Shown here piece after piece: positions 34,421-46,600 of a DNA stretch of 64,000 nucleotides. Position 1 is the stretch's first letter, and every line of letters begins with the position of its first letter. The notes beneath the pieces were generated by a model. The model saw nothing but the letters and a program-made list of their open reading frames with translations. It was not told the DNA's origin and made no database searches. The DNA is taken from contig VZRN01002991.1 of the NCBI GenBank assembly GCA_013397935.1, positions 1,008,644 to 1,072,643 on the forward strand. Reading direction: 5' to 3'. Position numbers and translations under genes: made by a program. This stretch comes from Dasyornis broadbenti. Its lineage: Eukaryota > Chordata > Aves > Passeriformes > Dasyornithidae.

Positions 34421-37400
34421 AATCACAAAGGATCCCAACGTGCTCTGTCTGGCATGTCCTGCCAGCACCTGCGCGTTGTACACAGGAACTAAACCCAGCA
34501 TCAAGAGACAAGGGTTGTCGTGTCCACACCGCAAAACGTATGATTTTCATGGAGCTAATAAATAAATGGCATCTTGTGCAGAACCACCTGTGTTTCTTTT
34601 CCTACTCTCCATGACCGTGTCACTGACAGATCAATGATTACTGTTTTTTCTGGTAGTTGTGGGTACACAAGGAATACACGTTGGTACCCACTGCTCATGA
34701 GGAAATGACTTTAAAAATGTCACTGGCGTTCTGATACAGCTTGAGTGAAGCTAGCGAATCTGCCCAATTTGCTGTGATTATGAAATTGGGCAGCAGCTAG
34801 TGAAAAAGATCCAAAGAAAGGTACCACAGCAGCCAAACTATCTTAGAGACTTTTCAGCCAAAGAATCTCCCCTGGCTGTCGTTGCAGGTTCTGACATGGA
34901 GGACTCCCATGCCCATAGCTATCCTTATTGCCTGAAAGGTTTCACTTGGTCTGATTCCAGCCTTTCTGGTAGAGTTGTACAAATCTTCTTCTGCTTCTGG
35001 TTCCAAGAAGAAACAGAAAATTTTCTTAGGTTCCCCTAAGAACCCACTCTGTCACTGAAGGGAGGGAGGGTTATCCTCCTGTCAGGTGAATCCCCACTAT
35101 TCCAGCTGCTCCCTACTCACCAGCCTCCCTATTTGGCAGAACCAGGTTTCTGACACACAATGGATCCAACCTGCTAAAGGGTGTGGCCAAGAGATCGTCA
35201 GACTTGGCAGCCCCCAAACCCAGTGCAGGTGTGGCAGCAGCATGCACAGGGCTTGATCCACTGAGTATCTACTTACCAATCTCAAGAAAGCACCTCTGGA
35301 AAGGAAACAGCCCCCTGCAATCAGCAGGCAAGAAGCTCAAGATCAAACCAACACACTTGAGTCATACATAGTCATTCTCCTAGAAACCTCTATCCTTCCT
35401 TACAGTACGCTGACTTCAACAGTTACTCAGAAACAGATCAAATATTTCATTTCTGAATTTCAAGGGCAGCAAATGAAAGCAACATGAAAAATAAAATGGA
35501 TTGTAGCATAAATAAACATAGCTGCACCCACAAATTGCAAATAACCACTTATTTTTGTACACTGCAAGTTGGAATCTAAGCATATTTTCTTCTGTTTTCA
35601 CTGATCTGCACGAACCTTTGTATGGATTTTTAAAAATAAATGGCTGCTTGAGTTTCCAAAACAATCCTGTGATTTCACTGTCAATGAGTCAAGAATGACA
35701 AATACTTTAAGAATATGCAATAGGAGAAGGCTTCTGCCTTTTCTCTCAGAAACAAATGGAGGAGATCTCAGTGCAGGGAGAGGGAAGGGAGGGTCTGACA
35801 CCGTGCCCTCAGAGCTATGGCTCAGACTAATGAATTATCTCTGCTTGGTTAAATCTCTGGCATTGCTAATCAGACAAGAAGCATAAAATGGAAAGTTCAT
35901 TAGAAAGATCATAAAAGAGTCAGACTGACAAAGATCATTCAACTTGGAGATAGGAAGGTCAGTTATAGGAATTGGACAATGACTTTGTTTGAGGAAAACA
36001 GGTTCAACCAGAAGCAACGCAGAGTCCAGAAAAGACCTGCACTGGGGTTCTGTGCAATGGTCTGCTTTATTTCTGGAGCATAAACAGGGAAACATTTCCT
36101 TTGACAGTGGATAAACTAGACTTTCTTTAATCAACATCAGGCTGGCCCAGGGTAAGCTGGACAGTATCAGCTTTCCCCCAGGACTGATTCATTTACCTCC
36201 ACCCAGACCTGGACAGCCCACAGCTCCTCTGTAAGAAACACTTTCAGCACAAGTCACAAGACGGTCTCAGAAGCAGAATTTGCTAATTGTGTCAAATTAT
36301 ATGTGAAGGGTTTACAATATGGATCACTGCCCACTTGGGATTTAAAGGAGATTGCTAAAATAATTTCAAGACTTCAGGATAATTCAGAACCTCTGTTCCC
36401 AGGGGTTACTAAATGCTCTTCTTATTACTACTACAGCCATGCAGCACTGGGTGTTGGATTTTTTTCTTCAGGGGTAGGAGGAAGAATAGGTGAAATGGTG
36501 GTGGGTTTTCATTAGAAAAAATGGAAGAAAAAAGCAGAATGTGTGTATTCTCCGTATTTAGCCTGGTTTTCTAAAGAAATATGGAATAATAAGGCTTGAT
36601 ATGGATCCTTTTCACTTTTGAGGTCACTACCCTATTCCAACCACATTTAGGAGACAAAGCAATGGCAAGAGGATTCCTACACATCTCATGGGCATGAATC
36701 AGGTAAAAAGAAGGCAAGAAATTTTTACTGCCCCTCAGGAATCTGAGTTCAGTTAGGAAGACTGCAAAACCAGGGCAAATTCCATCGGCATCTTTTTAAG
36801 CCTTGAATAACCCCCACAAGAGACACAGAACTGCAGGAAATTCAGTCAGTCTCGACACACGCAAACAACTTCTTCTAGTCCGAGGCCTCTACCTGGAGAT
36901 GCTCCATCAGCTGAAGCAGCCAACTTCCAGCAAGCACTTTCCTTTCCAAAGAAATAGGCCAGCCAGAGTGGACGGAGGCAATTAAAACTGAGAAAATTAA
37001 GATGGTTGGCATTGTTTCTATACAAGTCAGCGGTCAAGAGAAAGCCACTAGTCAAGGTTTTCCTGTCTCAGGTTTGACCCTTGCCAGGTGCCACTCTCCC
37101 TGTAGGACTGAGCTGTGTCAAGTCCCCTTTTTGCCCCCTTGTAAAACCAGCACCTTCCCTACCCTAAAAGCAATTGTTACAGTGCGCATTAGGAAGGAAG
37201 TATTAAACAAATGTGAATGGTTTCTAAGCACCCTGTTCCACGCAGGATTAACTTGTTCAGGATACATTTTGGAGAATGGTCCTTTATGCTTGTCGAAGTC
37301 AAATCCAAATTGCAGTGGGGAGAAGTATCCTGACCACAAAAGAGCTCGACAGTTTTACAGCTAGGACACATAACACAATAACCATTTAGCCAGATTAAAG

Positions 37401-39880
37401 CATACTGAGAGCTGCATCAAATATTGTTTAGAGCACATAAAAACTGCTTTAATATTTAAATGTATCCCATGGCTGGGCTCTTTAGATTTGCTAGATTCAC
37501 TGGGGCTGCACAGCTATTAGCTTCTACATTTCATCTTCAATTCCTCTTCACAGTAGGAGAAACATAAAAATGAGGGTCACTGCTTGGTCATTTCATTACC
37601 CCTGGCAGAGAAATGTGCTTTGCACAAATGAGAAAATATTTCAGATGTAGATTGTTGTAATGTTGGTGTGACAAAATAAAACCAGAGCTAAAAAATAATA
37701 ACGATATTATAATGGTTATTTTGTAGAATAACATTAAAATAATATGCAGTGTAGCAGTGGTTCCCCTGTCAAAGAGCCTGGTGTATGTCATTGTCATCAT
37801 TTAAAAGGTCCATTAGCAAGAGCCCTGGAAATGTATGGCTCAAGGTCACAACCAAACTAAATGAGACTGAGCAGTAATTCAAAAACATTAAACTGTTTAT
37901 GGTTAGAAATCTAATAAATAAATCCTCAGTACACACACACACAAATCTTAGCAGCAAGCTCATCTACAACTCTTCCTTTATTTCTGTGAAAACAGAAGCT
38001 CAGTGAAAGAAATTTATAATCTGCTTAAAGCCAGAAATGGATTAGATAAAACATCACTTGGGGAGGTGTGTGACTTCATGCCACAAGCATGGATTAGGCT
38101 GCACAAACTGTTTAGCCATGGGCGCCCTTGCGACCCAAACACAAACAGTGCTTTTGGCCAAACCCAGAGGCCACAACAGACCAAAAGATGGGCAAGACCC
38201 AGGCAGGGAACATGGGCTGAGCAGGCACAGAGCCCTCACTGCCACTCTGCCTGGGGGCGGCTCCTGTGGGCATGGGGAGAGGATCACAACAGTCCCGAGG
38301 AGGAGATTCAGTGCGGAAGAAGCAGGAATACAATGCTATTTATTAATCACAACCTGGGAGGAGAAAAACAGTCACCTTCCTAACCCTTAGCTCTGTTTGC
38401 ATTATTCAAAGTGTGGCATTTAATCTATATTCTAAACATCTGAATGAAAGAAACTTGATTTTTAGCGGTATTCTCCTCAAAAGAATTAGTGTGAGATGTG
38501 TTCCTCTGCTTTACCAACTATAAATTTAGGCGAGAATGCAACATCCAAGAGAATCACTTTTGGCACTGAATGAGAAATTCTGATGAAATGAAAAACCCAG
38601 CAATACTAACTGCACGACTATTCCTCCACAGCTCTCTGGACTGGCCCTGAGCTCATCCTTAGATCCTCACACTGGTAATTTCACTGATCTTGGAAGACCA
38701 GGGCATGTATCTTATGATGATCCTACCACGAATTCCTGTGTATAAGAATCACTGAAACTGGGCATATTCAGCACAGTCAAAGTCACCAAAATGTGGGGAA
38801 AGTAATTTAGGTGGTTTAGATGAGAAATATTTTGGTATATTTAGACACATATGCCAAATGATTCCCTCATGAGCAACAGATCTCGGAACAGCCTCCAGTG
38901 CAGAGTATTCGGACCTAAAGACCCAAGCCAAGCTGAATATTAACAAACACAGGAAATCTTTTCCAATCTTATTGTACCTGCTTGAAAACCATTCTCCTAA
39001 ACCTCCCAGTTTAGTATCACTCACTTTCATAAGAAACCTTATAAAAATACCACAAATGGAAACAAGATTCAGTAGCACAGAATCACAGAATTGTGATGGA
39101 AGCACAGGATGAAACACAAATGCAATCAATCAGAGAAACTGATTCTTGGGGAGAAAAAAATGCAGACAGTGTACTCCACTGCCATTCCTGTAAATGGAAT
39201 TCAGCTTCCAGGTAACTTACACGTCTTGCTGGCAGAATGTTTTATTGATGTCACGGTGATCTTGTATTTCATTTCCGAGCTGAGTGTGGGTGCAAGAGAA
39301 AAGGTCTTTGCAGGGAACTGTGCTAACACTTGGCATCTGGCTGTGCTCAACAGCCATTTGAAGGCTGTTAGTGCCTGGAGAACAGTGACACACCTCTCTG
39401 GAACTTCAATCCATGGCAGGAGCTGGATGTACATCCAACAAATTATAAATTACATATGAGGAAAATTATTACTCTGTTAGCAGTTAAGTCACAGCTCTGC
39501 AATGAGTAAATTGCAAAGCAATGCAGCTTTGTCTAGTGACAATCAGTTGACTAAGAAGAGCTCAGGGATATGTAACACATGCAAAAATAAAAGTCCATAC
39601 ATCTTGATTTAGGTATGTTGAAAGCATTTCCTCTGATATGGCTTTGTAGTTTTCCACCAGAACCTTTCATCCAGGCAGCCCCCAGCTCCCATGCGCACAG
39701 TAGCACAGCTCCTACAGGCAAAGCCCTCTGCCTGGTGGGTCACTCCATTGGGGCTCACATCTTCCCTGCGAATAGGATGTGATTCAAAAGTGACATAATG
39801 CACACTCATCCACATCTCCCAATAATCCCCTTTCACCGCTTGTGGAAATGCTTGGTCAATAAAACCTAATGACATTATTG
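34421..39880. other. Unique non-coding stretch, no gene seen
   Basis: About 5.4 kb of ordinary sequence. There is a short AC dinucleotide run at about 37929-37941 and AT-rich patches near 37680-37740. Frames of up to about 126 codons (38003-38383 plus, 38749-39129 minus) have no recognisable domain, and several overlap in the same place on both strands. A 'cacagaatcacagaatt' motif near 39078-39096 resembles the CR1 terminal repeat but has no CR1 body attached. Confidence 0.5.
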
Positions 39881-39944
39881 CAGTAAAGTCATTTTCAAGT
39901 TAAGTGCCTGGCTCTCTGTCTCTGGGACCCCACCAGCAGTCAGG

Positions 39945-40045
39945 CTCCAATCCAGCAAGTAAACAAAGGCTTCAGTTCTGCAAGTGATCTCATTTACTAG
40001 GGGTCAATCCAGATTCCATTTAAATCAATGTGAGCTTCCTGTCTC
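39945..40045. repeat. Possible old palindromic amniote repeat relic
   Basis: The order 'caatccagcaagtaa', 'ggggtcaatccagattcc' and 'atttaaatcaatgtgag' faintly follows the same repeat type seen more clearly at 50555-50900, which has 'gatcctgcaaacactta' ends and a 'cccattgaagtcaatggg' centre. Similarity is low and short, so this may be chance. Confidence 0.22.
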
Positions 40046-42161
40046 TAAAGGTAGTTGGACCAGACTCCACAAATGTAGGACCTCTCCTTTCACTCACACT
40101 TCTTAAATCCATCCTTTGCAGGATTTGTCAGGTACCTCACGGTGCCAACTCCTCCGTGTGTCACCGAGTCCCCAGGCAATCAGGACGTGCTGTGGCAGTC
40201 TGCGAGGCTGATGTCTGAGCAAGCAGCACGCTGGGCAAGGGGGCTGTCCACCAGCTGGTTGTGCTCGTGGTGCCCGGCTGGTCCAGCCCCAAATTTAGAC
40301 ACCGTGGAGACACAACCCGACACCTCCAGTGACACCTGCAAGGCTGGAGGTGCTGTGCTCCAGAGGGGTTCAGCTCCTTGACCTGTCCAGTTTCACTCAT
40401 GTCCAACCTCCTCCTTCTCCCCCATGCACCAAGGCAGAGCTCAGAGCCATGGGGAAGGGAAAGGACAGGTGAGAGACCCCAGCCCTGGCTGAGCCACAAG
40501 GCAGCCCAGCCCACCAGCCCAGCACCAGTGCCCAGGCACCGCAGAGCAGTCAGAGCAAGGAGCTGCAGCTGCCACTGCACCGCGGGAACACAAACCTGGG
40601 AGCAAAATCCAGGGCACAGCAGGGAGAGCACATCTCTGCGGGGGGTCTTCTCCATGGCTGCCACCAGCTTTTCTGGAGCCTGCTGCATCTCCAGCTAGGA
40701 AAAGTACTCCAGCAACTAAATAACAAGCTTTTATAGGAAAAGATTTCCAGGCTTGGATCTGACAGGGCTTCCTGGAGCAGTAGAGAGAAGTGCTACTGTT
40801 TATAAGATGGTCAATGCTACTGTGAAAAGCACCAAGAGTCCTTTACATTCCCTACAAAAACCTCTGTTGCTCAGGGCTGGAATTGCTGTTGAATTCTCTC
40901 CCTTGCAAAGGAAGAAATAATCCTGAAAATGAATAACCAACAACAGAGCTGTGGAGGGAAAGAAAGACTTTTCCAAGAAGTGAAAGGAGCAGCAGAAGGT
41001 GGTTACAGGGGAATGAAATCAGGTTTTGCCAGGCACAAACATTTCATGGGTATTTCAGATGTTTCCAATACCTCCTATTCTGTAGGAAGTATTAGATAAT
41101 TTCTGTCAACACACACCCCCACTTCCAGGCAGGGCAGGGGGAGAAATAAATTAATTCTTCATTGATTCTTCTTTGCTCTCTTCAAGCCTAACTGCCATCG
41201 TGTCACTCCGACCTGGAAATCTCCCCACGGAGACCAGACACTCCTTTTCCCATTTTATCGGTCCCACACACCAAGCTGTGCCCTCACCACCCTGCCCAGG
41301 GACCCACCAGACAGGGAGCACCACAGAGCCTTCCACTGAACGTACTGCAAAGCATGAAGAGCCCCCAAAGGAGCTCCCAGAGCAGAGCTTCGGGCTGGAA
41401 CAGAGACAAACCCTAAAGCCCCAGAGCAGAGAGGCAATGGCTTAATGACAGTTCAGCCCATGAATCCAGAATAGCAACTCGTTTGTTGTCTGAAGCTGGA
41501 ATCCACTTTGTGTGATGACAGATAGCTTAGGAGAAGCAGATCCTGCCTGCCAAGAGAACTTCAAAAAGGACAAGGGGAAAGCAAAAATCTGGCTAGCAAC
41601 CAAATGCTTTGCTAAACCTAGATAACACATTGTTTACCAACAGCAAACTAGATTAGGAGGGGGAAAAAAAGGATTTATGCAAATGTTCTTAATTTAATAA
41701 TTATGATCAGATACGGCTTTGTTTCTTCCATGTAATTTGTGTAATACAAATAAAGTACAAGGTCTCTCTTCCCCTATAGGAAATGAGAATTATTAAACAT
41801 TGCACCGAAAAGTGAAGGAATGTGTTTATTGACATGAAAAATGATCCTGCGGATACAAAAGCTTTTGTATGTTAATTGCTAAATGTCAGTGCAATTTAGA
41901 AAGTGGTTGCAGAAGGAAAGAATTCCTTTCCAAAACAGAAGTGGCTTTTCTTCATTCACCATCCTGATTCAAGACTGCATCTTGAAAGTATTTATGGCTG
42001 TGTTTTGATCGGTGACATTGGGTTAGTACCCAAAAACATCCTCACTTCATATTGATGTGGTTACTTGCTAGGAGGCATAAAGGAAGTGAAGGATTTCCTC
42101 CCAGTTTTATTACTGAATGCTCAAAATGTTTCCTGGGGTAAACAGCACTAAAGCCATCTGG
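40046..42161. other. Unique non-coding stretch including a GC-rich patch
   Basis: The part 40130-40700 is locally GC-rich with a modest number of CpG. Because stop codons are rare in such sequence, it holds long overlapping frames on both strands (for example about 175 codons minus at 40161-40688 and 106 codons plus at 40378-40698). Neither shows a known domain. After 40700 the sequence becomes AT-richer, with an octamer-like ATGCAAAT at 41677-41684. No gene is called. Confidence 0.5.
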
Positions 42162-42200
42162 TTTTTTTCTTTTTTTTCTTTTTTTTCTTTTTTTTCTTTC
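42162..42200. repeat. Period-9 tandem repeat (T8C)
   Basis: The unit is eight T followed by one C. It repeats with exact 9-base spacing: C at 42169, 42178, 42187 and 42196, then 'tttc'. This is a clean minisatellite-like tract. On the minus strand it gives a repeating lysine/arginine short frame that is only a by-product. It is likely to vary in length between individuals. Confidence 0.93.
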
Positions 42201-42527
42201 TGGAAACAAAAGGAGAACAACGGTAGCAACTAGTGAATGGAAAAATACAGGTCTAGAGCAGTGCTGTGAAAAAGAACTTCCTCTGAAAGAGGGAAGGTGA
42301 CCAACCACAGGTGTCTTTGGCTGAGAGATACACTCAGCAGCACTGAGAGCCTTTGAATGTGGTGTCTCTGGTCTTCTGTCCCGCTCCATAAAGGAGAAGA
42401 GAAATACAAAACGTGTGATTCAGCTGCCAGATAGTTAGAGATGCTTCAATAAATTAAACTTCAGACTGGAAAATGAAGGAGCTTCTTAACATCTTTAATG
42501 ATAGCCTGTTGATTTACTGCTCCAAAG

Positions 42528-42554
42528 NNNNNNNNNNNNNNNNNNNNNNNNNNN
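42528..42554. other. Assembly gap (27 N)
   Basis: Twenty-seven N separate 'tccaaag' from 'cagagggggg'. The sequence on the right side opens with a G-rich run, which may be why it was not resolved. A 167-codon minus-strand frame that appears to span the gap is an artefact of reading through N. Confidence 0.99.
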
Positions 42555-43426
42555 CAGAGGGGGGAGGTGGGTGGGAGAACAACAGACCCAAACCTGTGCA
42601 GTCCTGACAGAGAAAGACAGACAAAGAAAACTTCCCATGCATTCATGAGCCTATTTGCAGAAGGAAATGAATACACTCTATCCAAAACTTGTTTGTGAGG
42701 CATGCAAACCCTGAGAGGGTGCAGAGCAGCCACCAGCAGAACCAGTAGTTGCACTGAGTCAAAAAACAGGATGTGTTTCACCATGATAAAACAACAGAAC
42801 TTGCAGAACACCCTGTGGGGTCCTTCCTCATCCAGTGTCTCCTGGAGAACCTCTGGCTGTAAAACCTCAGGACAGTTTAACCAATACAGAGGAAAGGCTG
42901 ATGTGTCATGGGATGTCTGCCAAGCTTTCCCTTCCATGTGCAAAACCTTTCTCTGCCAAGCCATATCCAGCCACAGTCATGGAGATCTCTCCTTTCCTAA
43001 GCTCTGCAAAAGAGGCCCTCATAGCTATGGACAGTCCATGGCCTTCCCAGGAGGAGATCATACAGTTAAATGACTTGTCTGGTAAGCTGGGCTCATTAAT
43101 AAAAATTTCTTTATTCCAGTTATAGAGCAAGGGACAAGCAATGCAGCTGATGCCAACAGCCCTGCAAGTCTACATGGAAACAAAGTGCTTCTGGAAGCAC
43201 CTCTGGAGCTGCAGTCACACATTTGTGTTCCCCTGGCCCTGCTGGGAGCTGCAGTTCTGTTTCTTCATTAACCATGGTGGGATTCAGGCAGAAAGACCAC
43301 AGACAACCCCTGGATCTCTACTGTCTTGTGAGAAATTGCAAAACTTAGAGGACGAAGAAAACTGCGACCAAAACAATTTAAAGGCTGAGGAGGAGGAGCT
43401 GCTTCCAGTGAGAAATTTGACGGGCA
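42555..43426. other. Unique non-coding stretch, no gene seen
   Basis: Mixed sequence between the gap and the old CR1 relic. Several overlapping plus-strand frames (42702-43073, 42835-43125) share the same DNA in different phases, and none has a recognisable domain. No repeat was recognised until about 43427. Confidence 0.5.
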
Positions 43427-43672
43427 GGATTTATTGAGCTTATCAAAGAGAGGACCAAGGGTGACTTGATTACAGGGTATTAAGTACCTCCATGGAGAGA
43501 AAATACCAGTCATAAAGAGCTCTTTAATCTAGCAGGGAAAGGCTTAACAAGAACCCGTGGCTGGAAGCTAAAGCCAGACAACTTCAAATAGAAAACGCAG
43601 CACAGATTTTAAACGGTAAGAGCAAACTGGCAAAGATGCTGCGGATTCCTCAGCCCATCCTGGAAAATGCTG
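43427..43672 (+). mobile_element. Ancient CR1-type LINE relic
   Basis: The order of matches follows a CR1 family known from turtles and crocodilians and found as old relics in birds: 'ttgagcttatcaaagagag', 'gggtgacttgattacagg', 'tattaagtacctccatgg', 'gctctttaatctagcag', 'aaaggcttaacaagaaccc', 'gtggctggaagctaaagcc', 'agacaacttcaaatagaa', 'acagattttaaacggtaaga', and finally 'ggattcctcagcccatcct'. This region lies upstream of the CR1 3' end; the terminal 3' part is absent or too decayed to see. It is much older than the six clear CR1 fragments. There is no coding capacity left. Regulatory reuse is possible but unproven. Confidence 0.72.
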
Positions 43673-46600
43673 CACAGCTGCCTCCACTCCTAGCAAGGGC
43701 CAGGCCTGCAAGGAGCACTGCTGACACCATGGGAGATGCTGCTGGAAAGGGAGAGGGACTTAATCTGCCACACCCACCTTGTGAAAGAGCACCTGGCTGT
43801 GCCCCCCGTGAGATATGAGCAGCAAGGAATGGTTACTTCCACAGAAGAGGAGAAGATTCATTACAGCTTTTTAACAGATAAATCTGAAGTCAGCCTTTAT
43901 CAAAAAGAATTCAAATTTACTGTAACTGATTTTGGCTTTCCACCTGCAGAGCAAGATTGAAGGAACAGTCAAAGACTAAAAGTCAGAGTTTTGGCTACTT
44001 CTTTGTAAAGCATTTGGTATCCTAGTCGTGTTTGGGATTCTTCCTCTTGCCTGACTAATTACTTCTATTTCCTGTTTTCTTTGAAATTGCTACTATGTTC
44101 TGCATTGCTGGAATCTGAAATATTGTTTCATGGAACATTATTGTATTTGTGCATACCACAAACTCCAGAGATGCCAAATTCCTTTTTGTGCTGCTGCTCC
44201 AGCTCTTGAAAAAATATTTCCCATCTCTAACAAATATCAACACCTCTCCCCCAAGAAAAGTGTGAAAGCTTCAAACCCATATAAAAATGTTTAATCACAA
44301 AAGCAAAAAAAAAACCAGTGATGAAAAATTGTATTTCTCTGTTTGCACTCACTGTCTGCCTTATTCTGCACTCAGCCAATTTGGTGGAAAAAGCTTTGAG
44401 GACCAGATCACACATTCATTTCCTTCAGCTGAAAGAAAAGTCTTGGTATTAAAGCAAAAAACAGGGAAATTGCTGGTTTAGAATTTTTCCTAACTCTGCC
44501 ACTGATTGAGAGATGGGCCCACTATCACACAGATGATTTCTCTTCTACTGAAGAAAATCAAAAAGGTTATAATACTTAGTTCCAAGAAATTCAGCCTTTT
44601 TTGCTTTCACATCTGCAGAGTGAGCTGATGGGAAGGCAAAGAGTCAGCTCTTTGTTATGTTCTCTTGTACAGTAACTTCAAGCTTTTTTCATGGAAAAAT
44701 CTGGCATTCTGCAAGTAAACTCCCACTGAAGTTCCACTTTTTAGGTACTTCCCTGTCCCCAGCCAGTGTCAGGCTGAAGCCTGCACATGTGTTTTATAGT
44801 CTTTGTCTCCTCCTCATATTCAGGAAGGTTCTCTGCTGTCTTGCTTTTGTGTCCTTCTCCCCACACTCCACTCCCATTCCCATCATTAATGGTTGATAAA
44901 TAGCTAATGAGTGGCTTGGACATTAGGGCCTCCCTTTCCATCTGGGCTACATGCTATTTTACAGGCCCTGCTAAATCTTTATTAGATTTGGGTGCACATT
45001 ATTGATTTAGGTAGATGAGGTCGTTGTAACCTCATCTCAAAGAGAAAGGAAGCAGGAGAAGCCAAATGTAATTCAGCAGTTATTTTCTGGAGCAGTGCGA
45101 ATCAATAGGAGGGAAAGAGTCAAAACAAAACCAAAAAGTGTCCATTAAAAAAAAAAAGACATAACTGGACCTTAAACCAAATGCTGTGGTCTTACAGGTA
45201 CTTGGAAGCAAAGAACTGAGATAGGCTATAAAAGTTAAGAGCTTTTCCCGTTTTAACAGTAGAGAATAGGTGGTAGGTTCTGGTGAAGAGACAACGTTAA
45301 TGAAAAACCAGGCTGTTCCTAGGGCAAAGTGACATCTATTTATAGAATAAGAACACTTTACCTAAGATACAGTGATGGCTTAATAAAAGGACAGCTTTTG
45401 CTTAAGTTATTTTTACCCCGTTAAATGGCCGTATCAGCACCTGCAGCTCTAATAAAGGAAGAGCTCAAGCTTTATACTAAGCACTTTTGAGCATCCTGTC
45501 AGAGGCAACTTAAGCTCAGAAATCCCACAGAAAGTCTGGCGTTCAGGGCTGGTCCCTCTGGAAGATTTCAACACACTGTCACCGCTTATAATCATATGGA
45601 TGTGAACACCAAGAGTGTACATGGGTTCAAAAATACCCTGCATAAATACATGGAAGAGAATCCTGGAGGTACTTTAGGAAAGAAATCCTTGCACAGACGT
45701 GTACAAGAGCTGTGTATTCGTCATTCCCTGAAGCGCATTCCATGCATGGGGCAGCGTGAGCACAGGTGGAGGACGGCACTGGCACAGCTGCTGTGCTCCT
45801 GGAGGCTCACTGGTGGCTGTGTGCCTGCTCCTCCTCTTCCCAGCAGTGGTGTCAGGCCAGCCCTGTCCTCCCCAGCTCCATCAGACAGCTCACAGATGTG
45901 ATCCCAAGCCGAGCACCTGCCCCTGAGACAGAGGCGCCAACTCCAGCTCAGCACCCCCTTAGCCATCCCCATCTGGCCCCACAAGGGCCTCTCTCTTCAT
46001 TCTCTGCTTTGGAGAATGCAACCCAGGATGGCAAATTCCACCAGGCAGCAGAGCACTGAGCCAAACTCACAAAGGACTTGTGTATTGTGTGCCTAATCCT
46101 TGGGCATTTTGGGATTCCTATCCTAAAGCCACATACCAAATCCCACAAAAGCCGTTTTCACCTGGACACAGGGTTGTTGTTCCCTCCTAATGCACCGTGA
46201 CAGGCTGCCGGCTGTTTCCAAATCACACCTCTTTGATCTCCTCATTCTAAGGGAATATGAAATCCAAGACTGCTGGTTGTATCCAGGAGCTGTCAAGTTC
46301 CACTAATCTCCCTCCCTTTCACATGACACCCAGCTGGTGTTTGCCTCTGCAGCCACATTCTGGTGTGGAATTCCAAAGCCAGGGAGCATAGAGATGCCAT
46401 GAGGGCCCTTGCGTCACTTGCACACAGTCAACTCCTGCAGGACTTTGTCCAGCTTATGCCTGAGCCTGTGCAAACCACTCTGTCCTATTTAGCAGGTGGA
46501 TTTGGCCACGTGGAAGAATTCCAGGCTGGCAGCACAGCCCTCTCCCTGCACCGTCAACAGGGAGACCCAGCAACTCAGCAGTGCAGGATCCAAACTCTTT

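Noticed and set aside
37754..37770. hAT-type terminal sequence 'gcagtggttccc'
   Set aside because: No inverted partner and no internal similarity; the match is too short.
39074..39100. CR1-like terminal repeat 'cacagaatcacagaatt'
   Set aside because: No CR1 body follows on either side, so the short match may be chance.
40161..40688. 175-codon minus-strand open frame
   Set aside because: Local GC-rich composition removes stops on both strands; a plus-strand frame overlaps it and neither resembles a protein family.
42461..42964. 167-codon minus-strand open frame
   Set aside because: It reads through the 27-base N gap, so its continuity is not real.
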